NCBI RefSeq assembly: GCF_000425485.1
Contig: NZ_KE384384.1
Coordinates: forward strand, 186,001-250,000
Reading direction: 5' to 3'
Length of the DNA stretch: 64,000 nt
From: Flavobacterium tegetincola DSM 22377
GTDB lineage: Bacteria; Bacteroidota; Bacteroidia; Flavobacteriales; Flavobacteriaceae
The notes under the pieces were generated by a model. The model made no database searches. It was not told where the DNA came from and saw nothing but the letters and a program-made list of their open reading frames with translations. Below are positions 7,562-17,295 of the stretch, piece by piece. The position numbers and the translations under genes are program-made. Numbering within the stretch: position 1 is the first letter of the stretch; every line of letters starts with the position of its first letter.

Positions 7562-10042
7562 ATGAAAAAAATTACCACTGTAATGCTGCTGCTTTTTGCA
7601 ATAGTAATTTCTGCTCAAGTTAAAGGAACCATCACAGACGACCAGGGAAAGCCAATTCCGTTTGTTTCAGTTTTTATTGAAAATACGTATAACGGAACTT
7701 CTTCCAACGATAATGGAAGTTATGATTTGAATGTAACAAAACCGGGGACGTATACCGTAGTATTTCAATATTTGGGTTACAAAACGTTGAAGAAATCCAT
7801 AAATCCCAACCAATTTCCATTTCTTTTGAATGTAATTTTAGCAGAAGAAAATATCAACCTCGCAGAAGTAGTTATTAATGTAAAAGACAATCCGGCCAAT
7901 AAAGTCATTCGTAAAGCAATTGCGGCTCGAAAAGACAACTCAGATTTAATGGCGCGTTTCAAAGCTGATTTCTATTCCCGTGGTATATTTAAATTAAAAG
8001 ATGCTCCAAAGAAGTTTCTTGGGCAAGAAATTGGCGATATGGATGGTTCACTAGATTCCACAGGTTCTGGGATCATTTACCTTTCAGAAACAATTTCTAA
8101 AATCATGTATGAGAAACCTGATAATTTCAAGGAGAAAATTATCGCTTCTAAAATTAGTGGAAATGATAATGGATACAGCTATAATTCTGCACGCGGAAGT
8201 GCCTTTGATTTCTATAAAAACACAATTCCTATTGGTGCAAAAATGATTTCGCCTATTGCTGACAATGCCTTTAATTATTATAAATTTATATTGGAAGGCA
8301 CTTTTCAAGATGAAAACAACCAAATGATTAATAAAATCAAACTTGTTCCAAGAAGAGATGCCGAGCCTGTTTTTGAAGGTTACATTTATATTGTGGAAGA
8401 CAGTTGGGCCATTTACGGCGTTGATGTGGAAATAAAAGGCTACCGTGCCAAGCAAGAATTCATGAATACGATGAGCTTGAAACAGAATTTTAGTTACAAC
8501 AATAAAAATCACATTTGGTCCAAAAATAGCCAGTCCTTGGCATTTAGTGCAGGCGCTTTTGGAATTACTTTTTTAGCAAAATTTACACACGTTTTTACAA
8601 ATTATGAATTTCCAGATGAATTTAGCAAAAAGACATTTACCAATGAAATTTTAAGTTTTGAAGACAATGCCAACAAAAAGGATTCTACTTTTTGGAATAC
8701 GGTTCGTCCCGTTCCTTTGACCATGGAAGAATCAAAAGACTATATTAAGAAAGACAGTTTGCAGGTTTTACATAAGTCTGACAAATATTTAGATTCTATA
8801 GATGCAAAGCACAATCGTTTTAAAATTTTTGACGTTTTAACGGGCTACAGTTACAAGAATTCTAAGAAAAACTGGACTTTAGCCTATGATGGACTTACAG
8901 ATCTAACTTCTTTCAGTTACAATACTGTTCAAGGATGGAACTTAAACAGCGGTTTTTCCTTTACAAAATTCAATGAAGATATAGGAACTTACACGCGACT
9001 TAAATCTACCTTTAATTATGGTTTTGCCGAAGATCGCCTTCGGGTTGTGGGAAATTTCATTCACAGATTCAATACGCAAGATTATGCTACTGTAAGTGTT
9101 TCTGGAGGAAGTACCGTCAGCCAGTTCAGTGAAAGTGAACCAATTTCAAAACTGGTGAATTCTGTAAGTACTTTGTTTTTCAAAAACAACTATATGAAAT
9201 TGTACAATAAAGAGTTTGCACAAATTGCATATGGTCAAAATGTAATTAACGGACTTTACATGTCAGGAAGTATTGGGTACGAACAGCGAAAGAACTTATT
9301 TAACAATACAGATTATGTCCTCATCAAAAATAACGATGCTTTCACCTCGAATAATCCCCTACTGCCAAACGACTATCTAACTCCAACTTTTGACACGCAT
9401 CATCTGTTAAAAGCAACAATTGGCGCTCGAATTAATTTTGGTCAAAAATACATTTCAAGACCGGATCGTAAGTTAAATATTCGTAATTCAAAATATCCGA
9501 CAATTAATTTAAATTTCGAAAAAGCCTTTGCCGCAACTGCTAAAAATTACGAATTTGAACAAATTTCAGGTCGCATTTTTTACAACAAAACTTTAGGCAA
9601 TAAAGGAAACTTTGCCACCAATATTAAAGGAGGAAAATTCTTTAACGCCGATGAAATTTCATTTATCGATTATCAACATTTTAATGGCAATCAAACGCAT
9701 ATCGGTTCAGGGTCGAGTTACCTCAATGTTTTTAATTTAATGCCGTATTACACTAACAGTACGAACGATTCTTATTTAGAAATTCATGCCGAACATAATT
9801 TTGACGGTTATATAATGAATAAAATTCCAGTACTGAATAAACTAAACACTACGCTAATTGTTGGTTTTCATAATTTGGCTACAGCCGATAAAAAACCGTA
9901 TCAGGAATTTACAGTTGGATTAGACCGATTAGGTTTTGGAAAATTTAAGATCTTTAGAGTAGATTATGTACGTTCTTATCAAAATGGATATTTAGGAGAC
10001 GGTGTTCTTTTTGGACTAAAATTCTTGAATGTTTTGGAGTAG
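7562..10042 (+). CDS. DUF5686 outer-membrane protein with N-terminal carboxypeptidase-regulatory domain
   Basis: The 826-residue protein has a signal peptide (KKITTVMLLLFAIVISAQ). A CarboxypepD_reg-like domain covers residues 20-105 (KGTITDDQGKPIPFVSVFIE, then YNGTSSNDNGSYDLNV). A large DUF5686-type region follows, with VIRKAIAARKDN and long beta-rich segments to a C-terminal barrel-like end (FRVDYVRSYQNG, FGLKFLNVLE). The family is common in Bacteroidota and probably sits in the outer membrane. Its function is not established. It is monocistronic, bounded by the aroQ end and a strong terminator. Confidence 0.85.
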   Translation: MKKITTVMLLLFAIVISAQVKGTITDDQGKPIPFVSVFIENTYNGTSSNDNGSYDLNVTKPGTYTVVFQYLGYKTLKKSINPNQFPFLLNVILAEENINLAEVVINVKDNPANKVIRKAIAARKDNSDLMARFKADFYSRGIFKLKDAPKKFLGQEIGDMDGSLDSTGSGIIYLSETISKIMYEKPDNFKEKIIASKISGNDNGYSYNSARGSAFDFYKNTIPIGAKMISPIADNAFNYYKFILEGTFQDENNQMINKIKLVPRRDAEPVFEGYIYIVEDSWAIYGVDVEIKGYRAKQEFMNTMSLKQNFSYNNKNHIWSKNSQSLAFSAGAFGITFLAKFTHVFTNYEFPDEFSKKTFTNEILSFEDNANKKDSTFWNTVRPVPLTMEESKDYIKKDSLQVLHKSDKYLDSIDAKHNRFKIFDVLTGYSYKNSKKNWTLAYDGLTDLTSFSYNTVQGWNLNSGFSFTKFNEDIGTYTRLKSTFNYGFAEDRLRVVGNFIHRFNTQDYATVSVSGGSTVSQFSESEPISKLVNSVSTLFFKNNYMKLYNKEFAQIAYGQNVINGLYMSGSIGYEQRKNLFNNTDYVLIKNNDAFTSNNPLLPNDYLTPTFDTHHLLKATIGARINFGQKYISRPDRKLNIRNSKYPTINLNFEKAFAATAKNYEFEQISGRIFYNKTLGNKGNFATNIKGGKFFNADEISFIDYQHFNGNQTHIGSGSSYLNVFNLMPYYTNSTNDSYLEIHAEHNFDGYIMNKIPVLNKLNTTLIVGFHNLATADKKPYQEFTVGLDRLGFGKFKIFRVDYVRSYQNGYLGDGVLFGLKFLNVLE

Positions 10043-10063
10043 ATACGAACATTAATTGCATCA

Positions 10064-10101
10064 AAAAAGCCGAAGTCATTAAAATGAACTTCGGCTTTTT
10101 A
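10064..10101. terminator. Bidirectional terminator between the DUF5686 gene and murA
   Basis: The hairpin AAAAAGCCGAAGT / ACTTCGGCTTTTT with a loop of about ten bases serves both converging genes. Confidence 0.88.
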
Positions 10102-10117
10102 TTAGTATAAAATACTA

Positions 10118-11434
10118 TTATTCTTCTCTAATAATATTAGCTCCTAAAGCTCTTAAACGTTCGTCAATACGCTCGTATCCACGGTCAATTTGTTCAATAT
10201 TTTGGATCGTACTTGTTCCTTTAGCTGAAAGTGCGGCAATCAATAAAGAGATTCCTGCACGAATATCAGGTGAAGACATTGTAGTCGCCTTTAACTGCGA
10301 TTGGAAATTGTGTCCCATTACAACAGCACGATGCGGATCACACAACATGATTTTGGCACCCATGTCAATTAATTTATCCACGAAAAACAATCTAGATTCA
10401 AACATTTTTTGATGAATCAATAAATCGCCTTTTGCTTGAGTAGCAACAACCAAAACAATACTTAATAAATCGGGTGTAAATCCAGGCCAAGGTGCATCGG
10501 CAACTGTTAAGATCGAACCGTCAATATCCGTTTTGATTTGATAACCATCAGCATGCTCAGGAATATAAATATCGTCTCCACGTTTTTCTAACGTAATTCC
10601 TAATTTTCGGAAGGTTGCTGGAATTAAACCTAAGTTTTCCCAACTTACATTCTTGATCGTAATTTCGCTTCTTGTCATCGCTGCAAGGCCAATCCAAGAG
10701 CCAATTTCAATCATATCCGGCAAAATTCTGTGGGTACATCCACCTAAACTTGTAACTCCTTCAATAGTCAATAAATTGGAACCTACACCTGTAATTTTGG
10801 CTCCCATGGAATTCAACATTTTGCAAAGTTGTTGCAAATACGGTTCGCATGCAGCATTATAAATAGTTGTAATTCCTTTGGCCAAAACTGCCGTCATAAC
10901 AATATTTGCTGTACCCGTTACTGATGCTTCGTCCAATAGCATGTCTGCTCCAACTAAACCTTCGGCAGTTTGTTCCACACCGTAAAAATGATCCTCGCGA
11001 TTATATCTAAATTTTGCACCTAAATTTATAAATCCTTCAAAATGGGTATCTAATCGTCTTCTACCAATTTTGTCACCGCCTGGTTTTGGGATGTATCCTT
11101 TTCCAAAGCGTGCTAAAAGTGGTCCTACAATCATAATAGAACCTCGTAATGAACCGCCTTCTTTCTTAAAAGCTTCGGTTTCCAAATAGTCAACGTCCAC
11201 TTCATCTGCTTGGAAAGTAAATGAACCTTTATCATTTCGCTGGACTTTTACACCCAAATTCTTTAATAAAGTAATCAGTTTATTGACATCAATAATATCT
11301 GGAAGATTATTAATTGTCACTTTTTCTGGAGTTAATAATACCGCACACAAAATTTGCAGCGCCTCATTTTTAGCACCTTGCGGAATAACATCTCCTTTTA
11401 GACGGATACCGCCTTCTATTTTAAAAACTCCCAT
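10118..11434 (-). CDS. murA: UDP-N-acetylglucosamine 1-carboxyvinyltransferase with Asp in the catalytic-Cys position
   Basis: The 438-residue enzyme transfers enolpyruvate from PEP to UDP-GlcNAc, the first committed step of peptidoglycan synthesis in the cytoplasm. Conserved segments include QGAKNEALQILCAVLLT with the active-site Lys-Asn near residue 22, and ARFGKGYIPKPGGDKIG. The loop that normally reads GGC carries D121 (codon GAC at 11074-11072), the substitution known to confer intrinsic fosfomycin resistance in other MurA enzymes. It is the last gene of a DUF493-DUF4290-murA operon, 54 bases after the DUF4290 gene. Confidence 0.95.
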   Translation of the reverse strand: MGVFKIEGGIRLKGDVIPQGAKNEALQILCAVLLTPEKVTINNLPDIIDVNKLITLLKNLGVKVQRNDKGSFTFQADEVDVDYLETEAFKKEGGSLRGSIMIVGPLLARFGKGYIPKPGGDKIGRRRLDTHFEGFINLGAKFRYNREDHFYGVEQTAEGLVGADMLLDEASVTGTANIVMTAVLAKGITTIYNAACEPYLQQLCKMLNSMGAKITGVGSNLLTIEGVTSLGGCTHRILPDMIEIGSWIGLAAMTRSEITIKNVSWENLGLIPATFRKLGITLEKRGDDIYIPEHADGYQIKTDIDGSILTVADAPWPGFTPDLLSIVLVVATQAKGDLLIHQKMFESRLFFVDKLIDMGAKIMLCDPHRAVVMGHNFQSQLKATTMSSPDIRAGISLLIAALSAKGTSTIQNIEQIDRGYERIDERLRALGANIIREE

Positions 11435-11488
11435 TGATAAAATTATTTTCTATAAAATAGCTAAAAATCAAATGCTATTTTTCTATTA

Positions 11489-12214
11489 TTATTGTGGTTT
11501 CCTACTTTGATTTTTGTGAACGGGATTTGTTGGCTTTCCCTTTTTCATGATTTTTGGTTTGATTACTGAAGTAGTCGAAATCTTGTTAGAAATTCGCTGA
11601 TTCGTTCGCATCAAATCATTCGTACTGATCAATTCTTCCGAACTGTCGATCAAATTAATCTTACCATCCGATAATTCGTACAAATGTTCAAAAATCACGT
11701 CGTCTTTTACAGTGTCTTTGTTCCAACTCAAATACGACTTCTTCATGTGATTGGCAATCACTTTTATTAAAGCACTTTTCAAGTCGCCATCCTCCCATTT
11801 ATTGGCCACATCAATCATATACTTGATGTTATTACCATAAAAACGATACTTTGGAAAAGCTTGTGGATACTCTAATTTGTCCGGCTTCATTTGCAAAACT
11901 TCGCGAGAAAGTATGGGATAGGGCGAATCTACGTCGAGTTTAAAATCGGACATTACAAACAGTTGATCCCACAATTTATGCTGAAAGTCAAGTACATCGC
12001 GCAAGTGGGGATTTAAATTTCCCATGACCTGAATGATGTATTTTGCCATTTTATTTCGTTCCACACGATCTTCTACTGCCACAGCTTGATTGATTAGCTT
12101 TTGCAAATGTCTGCCGTATTCTGGAATCATTAAATGCGGACGTTCAGAATTGTATTCCAAATTAAACACCACATCATGAGCCGATTCCTTACTGTATTTT
12201 TTTTCCTTTATCAT
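11489..12214 (-). CDS. DUF4290 domain protein
   Basis: The 241-residue cytoplasmic protein matches the DUF4290 family of Bacteroidota: EYGRHLQKLINQAVAVED, IQVMGNLNPHLRDV, and FKHKLWDQLF-like LDFQHKLWDQLFVMSD. The C-terminus is strongly basic (KPKIMKKGKPTNPVHKNQ), so binding to nucleic acid is possible but untested. Its ATG overlaps the stop of the DUF493 gene by one base (TAATG), a sign of translational coupling, and murA follows. Function is unknown. Confidence 0.85.
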   Translation of the reverse strand: MIKEKKYSKESAHDVVFNLEYNSERPHLMIPEYGRHLQKLINQAVAVEDRVERNKMAKYIIQVMGNLNPHLRDVLDFQHKLWDQLFVMSDFKLDVDSPYPILSREVLQMKPDKLEYPQAFPKYRFYGNNIKYMIDVANKWEDGDLKSALIKVIANHMKKSYLSWNKDTVKDDVIFEHLYELSDGKINLIDSSEELISTNDLMRTNQRISNKISTTSVIKPKIMKKGKPTNPVHKNQSRKPQ

Positions 12215-12498
12215 TATAATGAAATTATACCTTCAATTTCTGACATTTCAACATACTTTGCAATTACGGCGTCTGGATTTTTCATTTGCACGTCCACAGA
12301 AACACTAGTGTATTTACCTGTTTTAGACTGCGTGGTTTTAATTACCGCACCCATATCATTAAAAGCAGTTTCAATTTCAAGAATCTTTTTTAAGTCGGAA
12401 GGAACAATAAATTTAAAAAGATATTCGGAAGGCCAAATTGATGTATTAGTCAATTCTTCCTTTAATCGTACGTAAAATTCTTCTGTTTTTTTATCCAT
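12214..12498 (-). CDS. DUF493 (YbeD-like) family protein
   Basis: The 94-residue protein matches the DUF493/YbeD ACT-like fold family: YLFKFIVPSD, FNDMGAVIKTTQSKTGKYTSVSVDVQM, then AVIAKYVEMSEIEGIISL. I chose the ATG at 12498 (MDKKTEEFYVRL) because the longer frame adds 25 hydrophobic residues absent from the family and reads through the predicted promoter at 12520. First gene of the operon with DUF4290 and murA. Its biochemical role is not established. Confidence 0.85.
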   Translation of the reverse strand: MDKKTEEFYVRLKEELTNTSIWPSEYLFKFIVPSDLKKILEIETAFNDMGAVIKTTQSKTGKYTSVSVDVQMKNPDAVIAKYVEMSEIEGIISL

Positions 12499-12519
12499 CG
12501 TAATTTTGAAAATAGACAA

Positions 12520-12527
12520 CAAATATA
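12520..12527 (-). promoter_or_regulatory. -7 box of the DUF493-DUF4290-murA operon
   Basis: TATATTTG on the reverse strand, 21 bases before the chosen ATG, with TTTAC at about the -33 distance. It supports the shorter DUF493 start. Confidence 0.5.
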
Positions 12528-12686
12528 ATGTAAAAGTAAGAGAATGTAAACCTTTTTTTAAAAACACTGCCACACATAAGTTAAGTTTTAGCGTAATCTT
12601 TCTATGTAAACGTTGTAGTGCATGTGATTTTCAATAAAAAACAACTTTCATCAGTAAATACTTTTCGTTATCCGAATTAGTTTAAG

Positions 12687-12694
12687 TAAATTTG
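12687..12694 (+). promoter_or_regulatory. -7 box of the AAA ATPase gene
   Basis: TAAATTTG, an exact TAnnTTTG match, 17 bases before the ATG at 12712. The upstream element TTTTCG is a poor -33. Confidence 0.5.
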
Positions 12695-12711
12695 CCCCTT
12701 ATTTCAAAAAA

Positions 12712-13263
12712 ATGCATAAAGAGATAATTGTCATTATTGGCGGTCCGGGAACTGGAAAAACTACAATCATCGAAGGCTTAATTGCAAAGGGACATTGTTG
12801 TTATCCCGAAATTTCGCGCGAAGTGACGGCGGAAGCAAAAAGGCAAGGAATAGAACAATTGTTTCTAGAAAACCCATTGCTTTTTAGCGAGTTACTTCTA
12901 GAGGGAAGAAAGAAGCAGTTTCAAGATGCCCATCAAGAGTCCGAAAATATCGTATTTATTGATCGCGGAATTCCAGATGTCTTGGCGTACATGCATTATA
13001 TTGGCGATAGTTATCCTGCACATTTTGATGCGTGTTGCAAAGAGCACAAGTACAGTAAAATCTTTATTTTACCTCCTTGGGAAGAAATTTACGTCAGCGA
13101 CGACGAACGTTATGAAAACTACGAACAAGCCAAATTAATCTACAATCACCTCGCTGAAACCTATCAGCATTACGGTTATGATTTGATTGAAGTACCAAAA
13201 GGTTCTCTGGATCACAGAATTAACTTCATTTTGGAGCAAGTCAGCCAATCTGTTACCAATTAA
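12712..13263 (+). CDS. P-loop ATPase, AAA_28/NadR-like family
   Basis: The 183-residue protein starts with a Walker A motif at residues 10-17 (GGPGTGKT), followed by SREVTAEAKRQG and a kinase-like FIDRGIPDVLAY stretch. These are typical of the AAA_28 family of small predicted nucleotide kinases or ATPases. The C-terminal half includes PPWEEIYVSDDERYE, a lid-like segment with Arg. The substrate is unknown. It lies 59 bases upstream of recQ on the same strand and could share transcripts with recQ and fmt. Confidence 0.8.
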   Translation: MHKEIIVIIGGPGTGKTTIIEGLIAKGHCCYPEISREVTAEAKRQGIEQLFLENPLLFSELLLEGRKKQFQDAHQESENIVFIDRGIPDVLAYMHYIGDSYPAHFDACCKEHKYSKIFILPPWEEIYVSDDERYENYEQAKLIYNHLAETYQHYGYDLIEVPKGSLDHRINFILEQVSQSVTN

Positions 13264-13322
13264 CATAGAAATCAGGCTAAAATCCTTACTTTCGTTAAAT
13301 CTATAATTGGAACGAAAACGCA

Positions 13323-15218
13323 ATGACAGAAGCTCTTCAACTGCTAAAAAAATACTGGAATCACGATAATTTTAGAGGATTACAGTCTGAGATTATAGAA
13401 AGTGTTTTAGCACAGAAAGATACTTTTGCCCAATTACCAACTGGTGGCGGAAAATCCATTTGCTATCAAATTCCTGCGCTTGCACAAGAAGGATTGACCT
13501 TGGTTATTTCTCCTTTGGTTTCTCTTATCAAAGATCAAATTGAAAATTTACAACAAAAAGGCATCAAAGCCATTGGTATAACGGGCGGTATTTCTAGCGA
13601 TGAAGTCAGTAATTTACTCGATAATTGTCAGTATGGAAATTACAAACTTTTGTATTTATCACCAGAGCGTTTGCAATCGGATTGGATTTTGGATCGACTC
13701 AAAAATTTGCCAATACACTTAATTGCCGTTGACGAAGCCCATTGTATTTCGCAATGGGGAAATGACTTTAGACCGGCTTATTTAAAAATCACAAATCTTA
13801 AAGAACACTTTCCTAAAACACCTATATTAGCACTTACTGCCTCAGCAACACCTAGAGTAAAGCTCGATATCTTACGTATTTTAAAAATTGAAGACGCAGC
13901 CATTTTTGAGAAATCATTTGACCGTGATAATATTGCGTATATGGTTTTTGATGTGGAAGACAAGTTGTATCGTATGGTTCAGATATTACAAAAAAACCCA
14001 CAACCATCCATTGTATACGTTAGAAACAGAAAATCTTGTATTGAAATTTCAAGGCAACTGCAGCAATCTGGAATTTCGGCAACCTATTACCACGGCGGAT
14101 TATCAAGTTCCGAAAAGAACAAGAACATGACGCTTTGGACTTCTGAAAAAACACAAGTAATTGTAGCTACCAACGCTTTTGGGATGGGAATTGACAAAGG
14201 AAATGTAAAAACAGTAATTCATATTCAGCTGCCTGATTCTATGGAAAGTTATTACCAAGAAGCAGGACGATGCGGCAGAAATGGACAGAAAGCTTTTGCC
14301 GTTTTACTCAACAGTCCTTCCGATTACCGCCACGCTGAAGGACAATTTTTAGCAGTTTTGCCGGACAAAGCATTTTTGACGAAGGTCTATAAAAAACTGA
14401 ATTCGTATTTCAAGATTGGCTATGGTGAAGGAATTAATGAAAGTTTTATCTTCAATTTGAACGAATTTTGTGCACAATACGAATTGCCTGTTTTAAAGAC
14501 CTATAATTCCATTCAGTTTTTAGACCGGCAAGGAATTGTAACTCATTCGCAAGAATTTTCTGAAAAAATTACCGTTCAATTTCTGATTCCTTCAAAAGAA
14601 GTGCTGCGGTACATGAGTTTAAATCCGCATCAGGAAGAAACCATTGTCACTATTTTACGAACATATCCGGGAATTTATGAGGTTCCTGCTACTTTAAATC
14701 TTTCGTTGATTGGCAAAAAAGCGCAAACTACGCAAGTACAGATATCAGGAATTCTAGAACAATTACAGAAAAAAGAAATCATCTCATATCGCGCAGTTGG
14801 AAACGATAGTACGATTATTTTTAACGAAGTTCGCGAAGACGAACGAACCATAAATCGGGTGTCCAAATTTTTAGTTATCCAAAATGATTTAAAAACCAAA
14901 CAACTGGAATCGGTTTTAAACTATGTTTCCACAAAAGACGTTTGCAAATCAAAACTAATTTTAGCCTATTTTGGCGAAGAAAAAAAGGAAAATTGCGGCA
15001 TTTGTTCGTACTGCATTGCGTTAAAGAAGCAGCCCGCGAAAGAGATTTCTGTTACAAAACAAATTATCTCGGCATTAGAACAAAATCCACTTGATTCAAG
15101 AAGTCTTGAAAAAATTACGCAACAACCTTCAAATCAAGTTATCTTTGCGTTACAAGAATTACTAGAATATAATGTGGTGGAAATTCTGCCCAACAACCAA
15201 TATCGATTAAAAAACTGA
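13323..15218 (+). CDS. recQ: ATP-dependent DNA helicase RecQ (short form, no HRDC)
   Basis: The 631-residue helicase has Walker A at residues 39-46 (PTGGGKSI), DEAH at 137-140 (VDEAHCISQWG), motif IV-VI elements (YYHGGLSS, QEAGRCGRNGQ), and a zinc-binding cysteine set near residues 541-564 (CKSKLILAYFG, then CGICSYC). It unwinds recombination and replication intermediates. There is no recognisable HRDC domain after the winged helix, so the protein is shorter than RecQ homologues of over 700 residues found in the same phylum. The stop overlaps the fmt start (TGATG), so the two genes are translationally coupled. Confidence 0.92.
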   Translation: MTEALQLLKKYWNHDNFRGLQSEIIESVLAQKDTFAQLPTGGGKSICYQIPALAQEGLTLVISPLVSLIKDQIENLQQKGIKAIGITGGISSDEVSNLLDNCQYGNYKLLYLSPERLQSDWILDRLKNLPIHLIAVDEAHCISQWGNDFRPAYLKITNLKEHFPKTPILALTASATPRVKLDILRILKIEDAAIFEKSFDRDNIAYMVFDVEDKLYRMVQILQKNPQPSIVYVRNRKSCIEISRQLQQSGISATYYHGGLSSSEKNKNMTLWTSEKTQVIVATNAFGMGIDKGNVKTVIHIQLPDSMESYYQEAGRCGRNGQKAFAVLLNSPSDYRHAEGQFLAVLPDKAFLTKVYKKLNSYFKIGYGEGINESFIFNLNEFCAQYELPVLKTYNSIQFLDRQGIVTHSQEFSEKITVQFLIPSKEVLRYMSLNPHQEETIVTILRTYPGIYEVPATLNLSLIGKKAQTTQVQISGILEQLQKKEIISYRAVGNDSTIIFNEVREDERTINRVSKFLVIQNDLKTKQLESVLNYVSTKDVCKSKLILAYFGEEKKENCGICSYCIALKKQPAKEISVTKQIISALEQNPLDSRSLEKITQQPSNQVIFALQELLEYNVVEILPNNQYRLKN

Positions 15219-16165
15219 TGGAAAAATTACGAATCGTATTTATGGGAACTCCCGATTTTGCAGTGGGAATTCTGGATAGCATTTTAAAAAATGAATATGA
15301 AGTGGTAGGTGTAATTACCGCAGCGGATAAGCCGGCCGGACGAGGCCAGAAGATCAAATATTCTGCGGTAAAAGAATATGCGCTTGCTAATAATTTGAAT
15401 TTATTGCAACCTACAAATTTAAAAGATGAAGATTTCATTGCGGAATTGCACGCTTTAAACGCAAACTTACAAGTGGTTGTGGCATTTAGAATGTTGCCTC
15501 AAGTAGTTTGGGCAATGCCAAAATTAGGCACATTTAACTTACATGCTTCACTTCTACCCGATTATCGAGGAGCGGCACCAATTAATTGGGCAATAATAAA
15601 TGGAGATGAAAAAACAGGAGTTACGACATTCTTTATTGACGATAAAATTGATACAGGTGCGATGATTTTAAGTCGAGAACTAAATATCGAAGCGGAAGAA
15701 AATGCAGGAAGTTTGCACGATCGATTGATGCATTTAGGAGCTGATACTGTGATTGAGACCTTGGATTTAATTGAAAATCAAAAAGTAAATCTTACAGTCC
15801 AAAAAGAATCGCACGACATGAAAACGGCAAACAAGCTGAACAAAGACAATTGTAAGATTGATTGGAACCAGAGCGGAAAGTCGATTTCTAACTTAATTCG
15901 TGGACTTTCACCGTATCCAAGTGCTTGGTTCATTTTGCATGATAATGAAAAGGAATTAAACATCAAAGTATACGAATCAAAATGGATTGAAGATGCACAT
16001 GATTTTAAGACTGGAAGCTTTTTAGCCGACAAAAATACGATGAAAGTGGCTGTTGAAGGAGGATATATCCAACTTTTATCGCTTCAATTGCCTGGAAAGA
16101 AAAAGATGAGCAGTCGAGACATTTTAAACGGGACTACATTTTCGGCAGATGCAATGGCTCGTTAA
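15218..16165 (+). CDS. fmt: Methionyl-tRNA formyltransferase
   Basis: The 315-residue enzyme formylates initiator Met-tRNA using 10-formyltetrahydrofolate. Motifs are complete: FMGTPDFAVGIL at the N-terminus, the catalytic and folate region FNLHASLLPDYRGAAPINWA, and DTGAMILSRE. The C-terminal OB-like domain carries NKLNKDNCKIDW and LIRGLSPYPSAW. Length is usual for the family. The start codon overlaps the recQ stop by one base. Confidence 0.95.
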   Translation: MEKLRIVFMGTPDFAVGILDSILKNEYEVVGVITAADKPAGRGQKIKYSAVKEYALANNLNLLQPTNLKDEDFIAELHALNANLQVVVAFRMLPQVVWAMPKLGTFNLHASLLPDYRGAAPINWAIINGDEKTGVTTFFIDDKIDTGAMILSRELNIEAEENAGSLHDRLMHLGADTVIETLDLIENQKVNLTVQKESHDMKTANKLNKDNCKIDWNQSGKSISNLIRGLSPYPSAWFILHDNEKELNIKVYESKWIEDAHDFKTGSFLADKNTMKVAVEGGYIQLLSLQLPGKKKMSSRDILNGTTFSADAMAR

Positions 16166-16268
16166 GTATTGTAAACAGTGAAATTGCAGAGAAACTCAAA
16201 AAAACAAGTAAGTTTGTTCACAAATTCAAAAAGTTATTAACAATCATGAGAAAAAAACTTGAAATATG

Positions 16269-16298
16269 TTGTGTACTAACGAATTCCTACTAAATTTG
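16269..16298 (+). promoter_or_regulatory. Promoter of the HU gene
   Basis: TTG at 16269-16271, a 19-base spacer and TAAATTTG at 16291-16298 match the consensus exactly. The predicted leader is about 38 bases. Confidence 0.7.
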
Positions 16299-16341
16299 TT
16301 ACAAGACATAAATATTTAACCAACAATTAATAACTATTACT

Positions 16342-16614
16342 ATGAACAAATCAGAATTAATCGATGCTATGGCAGCGGATTCGGGAATCACTAAAGCAGC
16401 AGCTAAACTAGCACTAGAATCATTTTTAGGTAACGTTGGAACTACTTTAAAAGGTGGTGGACGCGTTTCTTTAGTAGGTTTTGGATCTTGGTCAGTTTCT
16501 AATAGAGCTGCAAGAGATGGAAGAAATCCACAAACAGGAGACACTATTAAAATTGCTGCAAAAAATGTAGTGAAATTTAAAGCGGGTGCAGATTTAGAAG
16601 GTAGTGTAAACTAA
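16342..16614 (+). CDS. HU family DNA-binding protein
   Basis: The 90-residue protein has the full HU fold: helical N-terminus (MNKSELIDAMAADSGITKA), the beta-arm region starting GFGSWSVSNRAARDGRNPQTG, and a C-terminal FKAGADLEGSVN. The arm carries the conserved R-x-x-R-x-G-R-N-P-x-T-G signature with the DNA-intercalating Pro. HU proteins bend and compact DNA. It is monocistronic, with a consensus promoter and strong terminator, as expected for an abundant protein. Confidence 0.95.
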   Translation: MNKSELIDAMAADSGITKAAAKLALESFLGNVGTTLKGGGRVSLVGFGSWSVSNRAARDGRNPQTGDTIKIAAKNVVKFKAGADLEGSVN

Positions 16615-16635
16615 TCATTTATATCTCGATAAATT

Positions 16636-16664
16636 AAAGTCTTCCTTTTGTGAAGACTTTTTTT
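16636..16664 (+). terminator. Terminator of the HU gene
   Basis: Hairpin AAAGTCTTC / GAAGACTTT, seven-base loop, followed by further T residues. Confidence 0.85.
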
Positions 16665-16734
16665 ATGCAAAAAAGTGTTCTTTAATTTGTATTTTAATTT
16701 TTTTTATCACTAAATTTATTAAAATTTCAGATAA

Positions 16735-17295
16735 ATGATATCAGACAAACTAAAAAAAGGCCATTTACTTATAGCGGAGCCGGCTAATTTAGGGGACACT
16801 TCGTTTAACAGATCTGTAGTTTTATTAGCAGATCATTCAGAAAGTGGTTCGGTAGGTTTTATAATAAACAAACCGCTCAAATACAACATCCACGATTTAG
16901 TTCCAGAAATTCAAGCTAATTTTAAGATTTATAATGGCGGACCTGTGGAACAAGACAATTTGTATTTTATCCATAACGTACCAGAGCTTATTCCCAACAG
17001 TATTGAAATTTCAAATGGAATTTATTGGGGCGGGGATTTTGATTCGACGCGGGACTTGATCAATCAAGGTAAAATCCATAAAAACAACATCCGCTTCTTC
17101 CTTGGATATTCCGGTTGGGAAGCAAAGCAGTTGGAAAAGGAAATGATTACCAACGCTTGGATTATTTCGCCAAATAGTTACAAAAACACAATTATCGGAA
17201 AATCGAGCACTCATTTTTGGAAAGAAAAAATTCTTGAACTTGGCGGAGAATACCTTATTTGGTCTAATGCTCCAGAAGACCCCAGTTTAAACTAG
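16735..17295 (+). CDS. YqgE/AlgH family protein
   Basis: The 186-residue protein matches the DUF179/AlgH family: KKGHLLIAEPANLGDTSFNR at the start, VGFIINKP, YNGGPVEQDNLYFIH, and RFFLGYSGWEAKQLEKEM. The biochemical role of the family is not settled; it is cytoplasmic and widely conserved. Its 3' end overlaps the convergent aminotransferase gene by nine bases. Confidence 0.9.
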   Translation: MISDKLKKGHLLIAEPANLGDTSFNRSVVLLADHSESGSVGFIINKPLKYNIHDLVPEIQANFKIYNGGPVEQDNLYFIHNVPELIPNSIEISNGIYWGGDFDSTRDLINQGKIHKNNIRFFLGYSGWEAKQLEKEMITNAWIISPNSYKNTIIGKSSTHFWKEKILELGGEYLIWSNAPEDPSLN

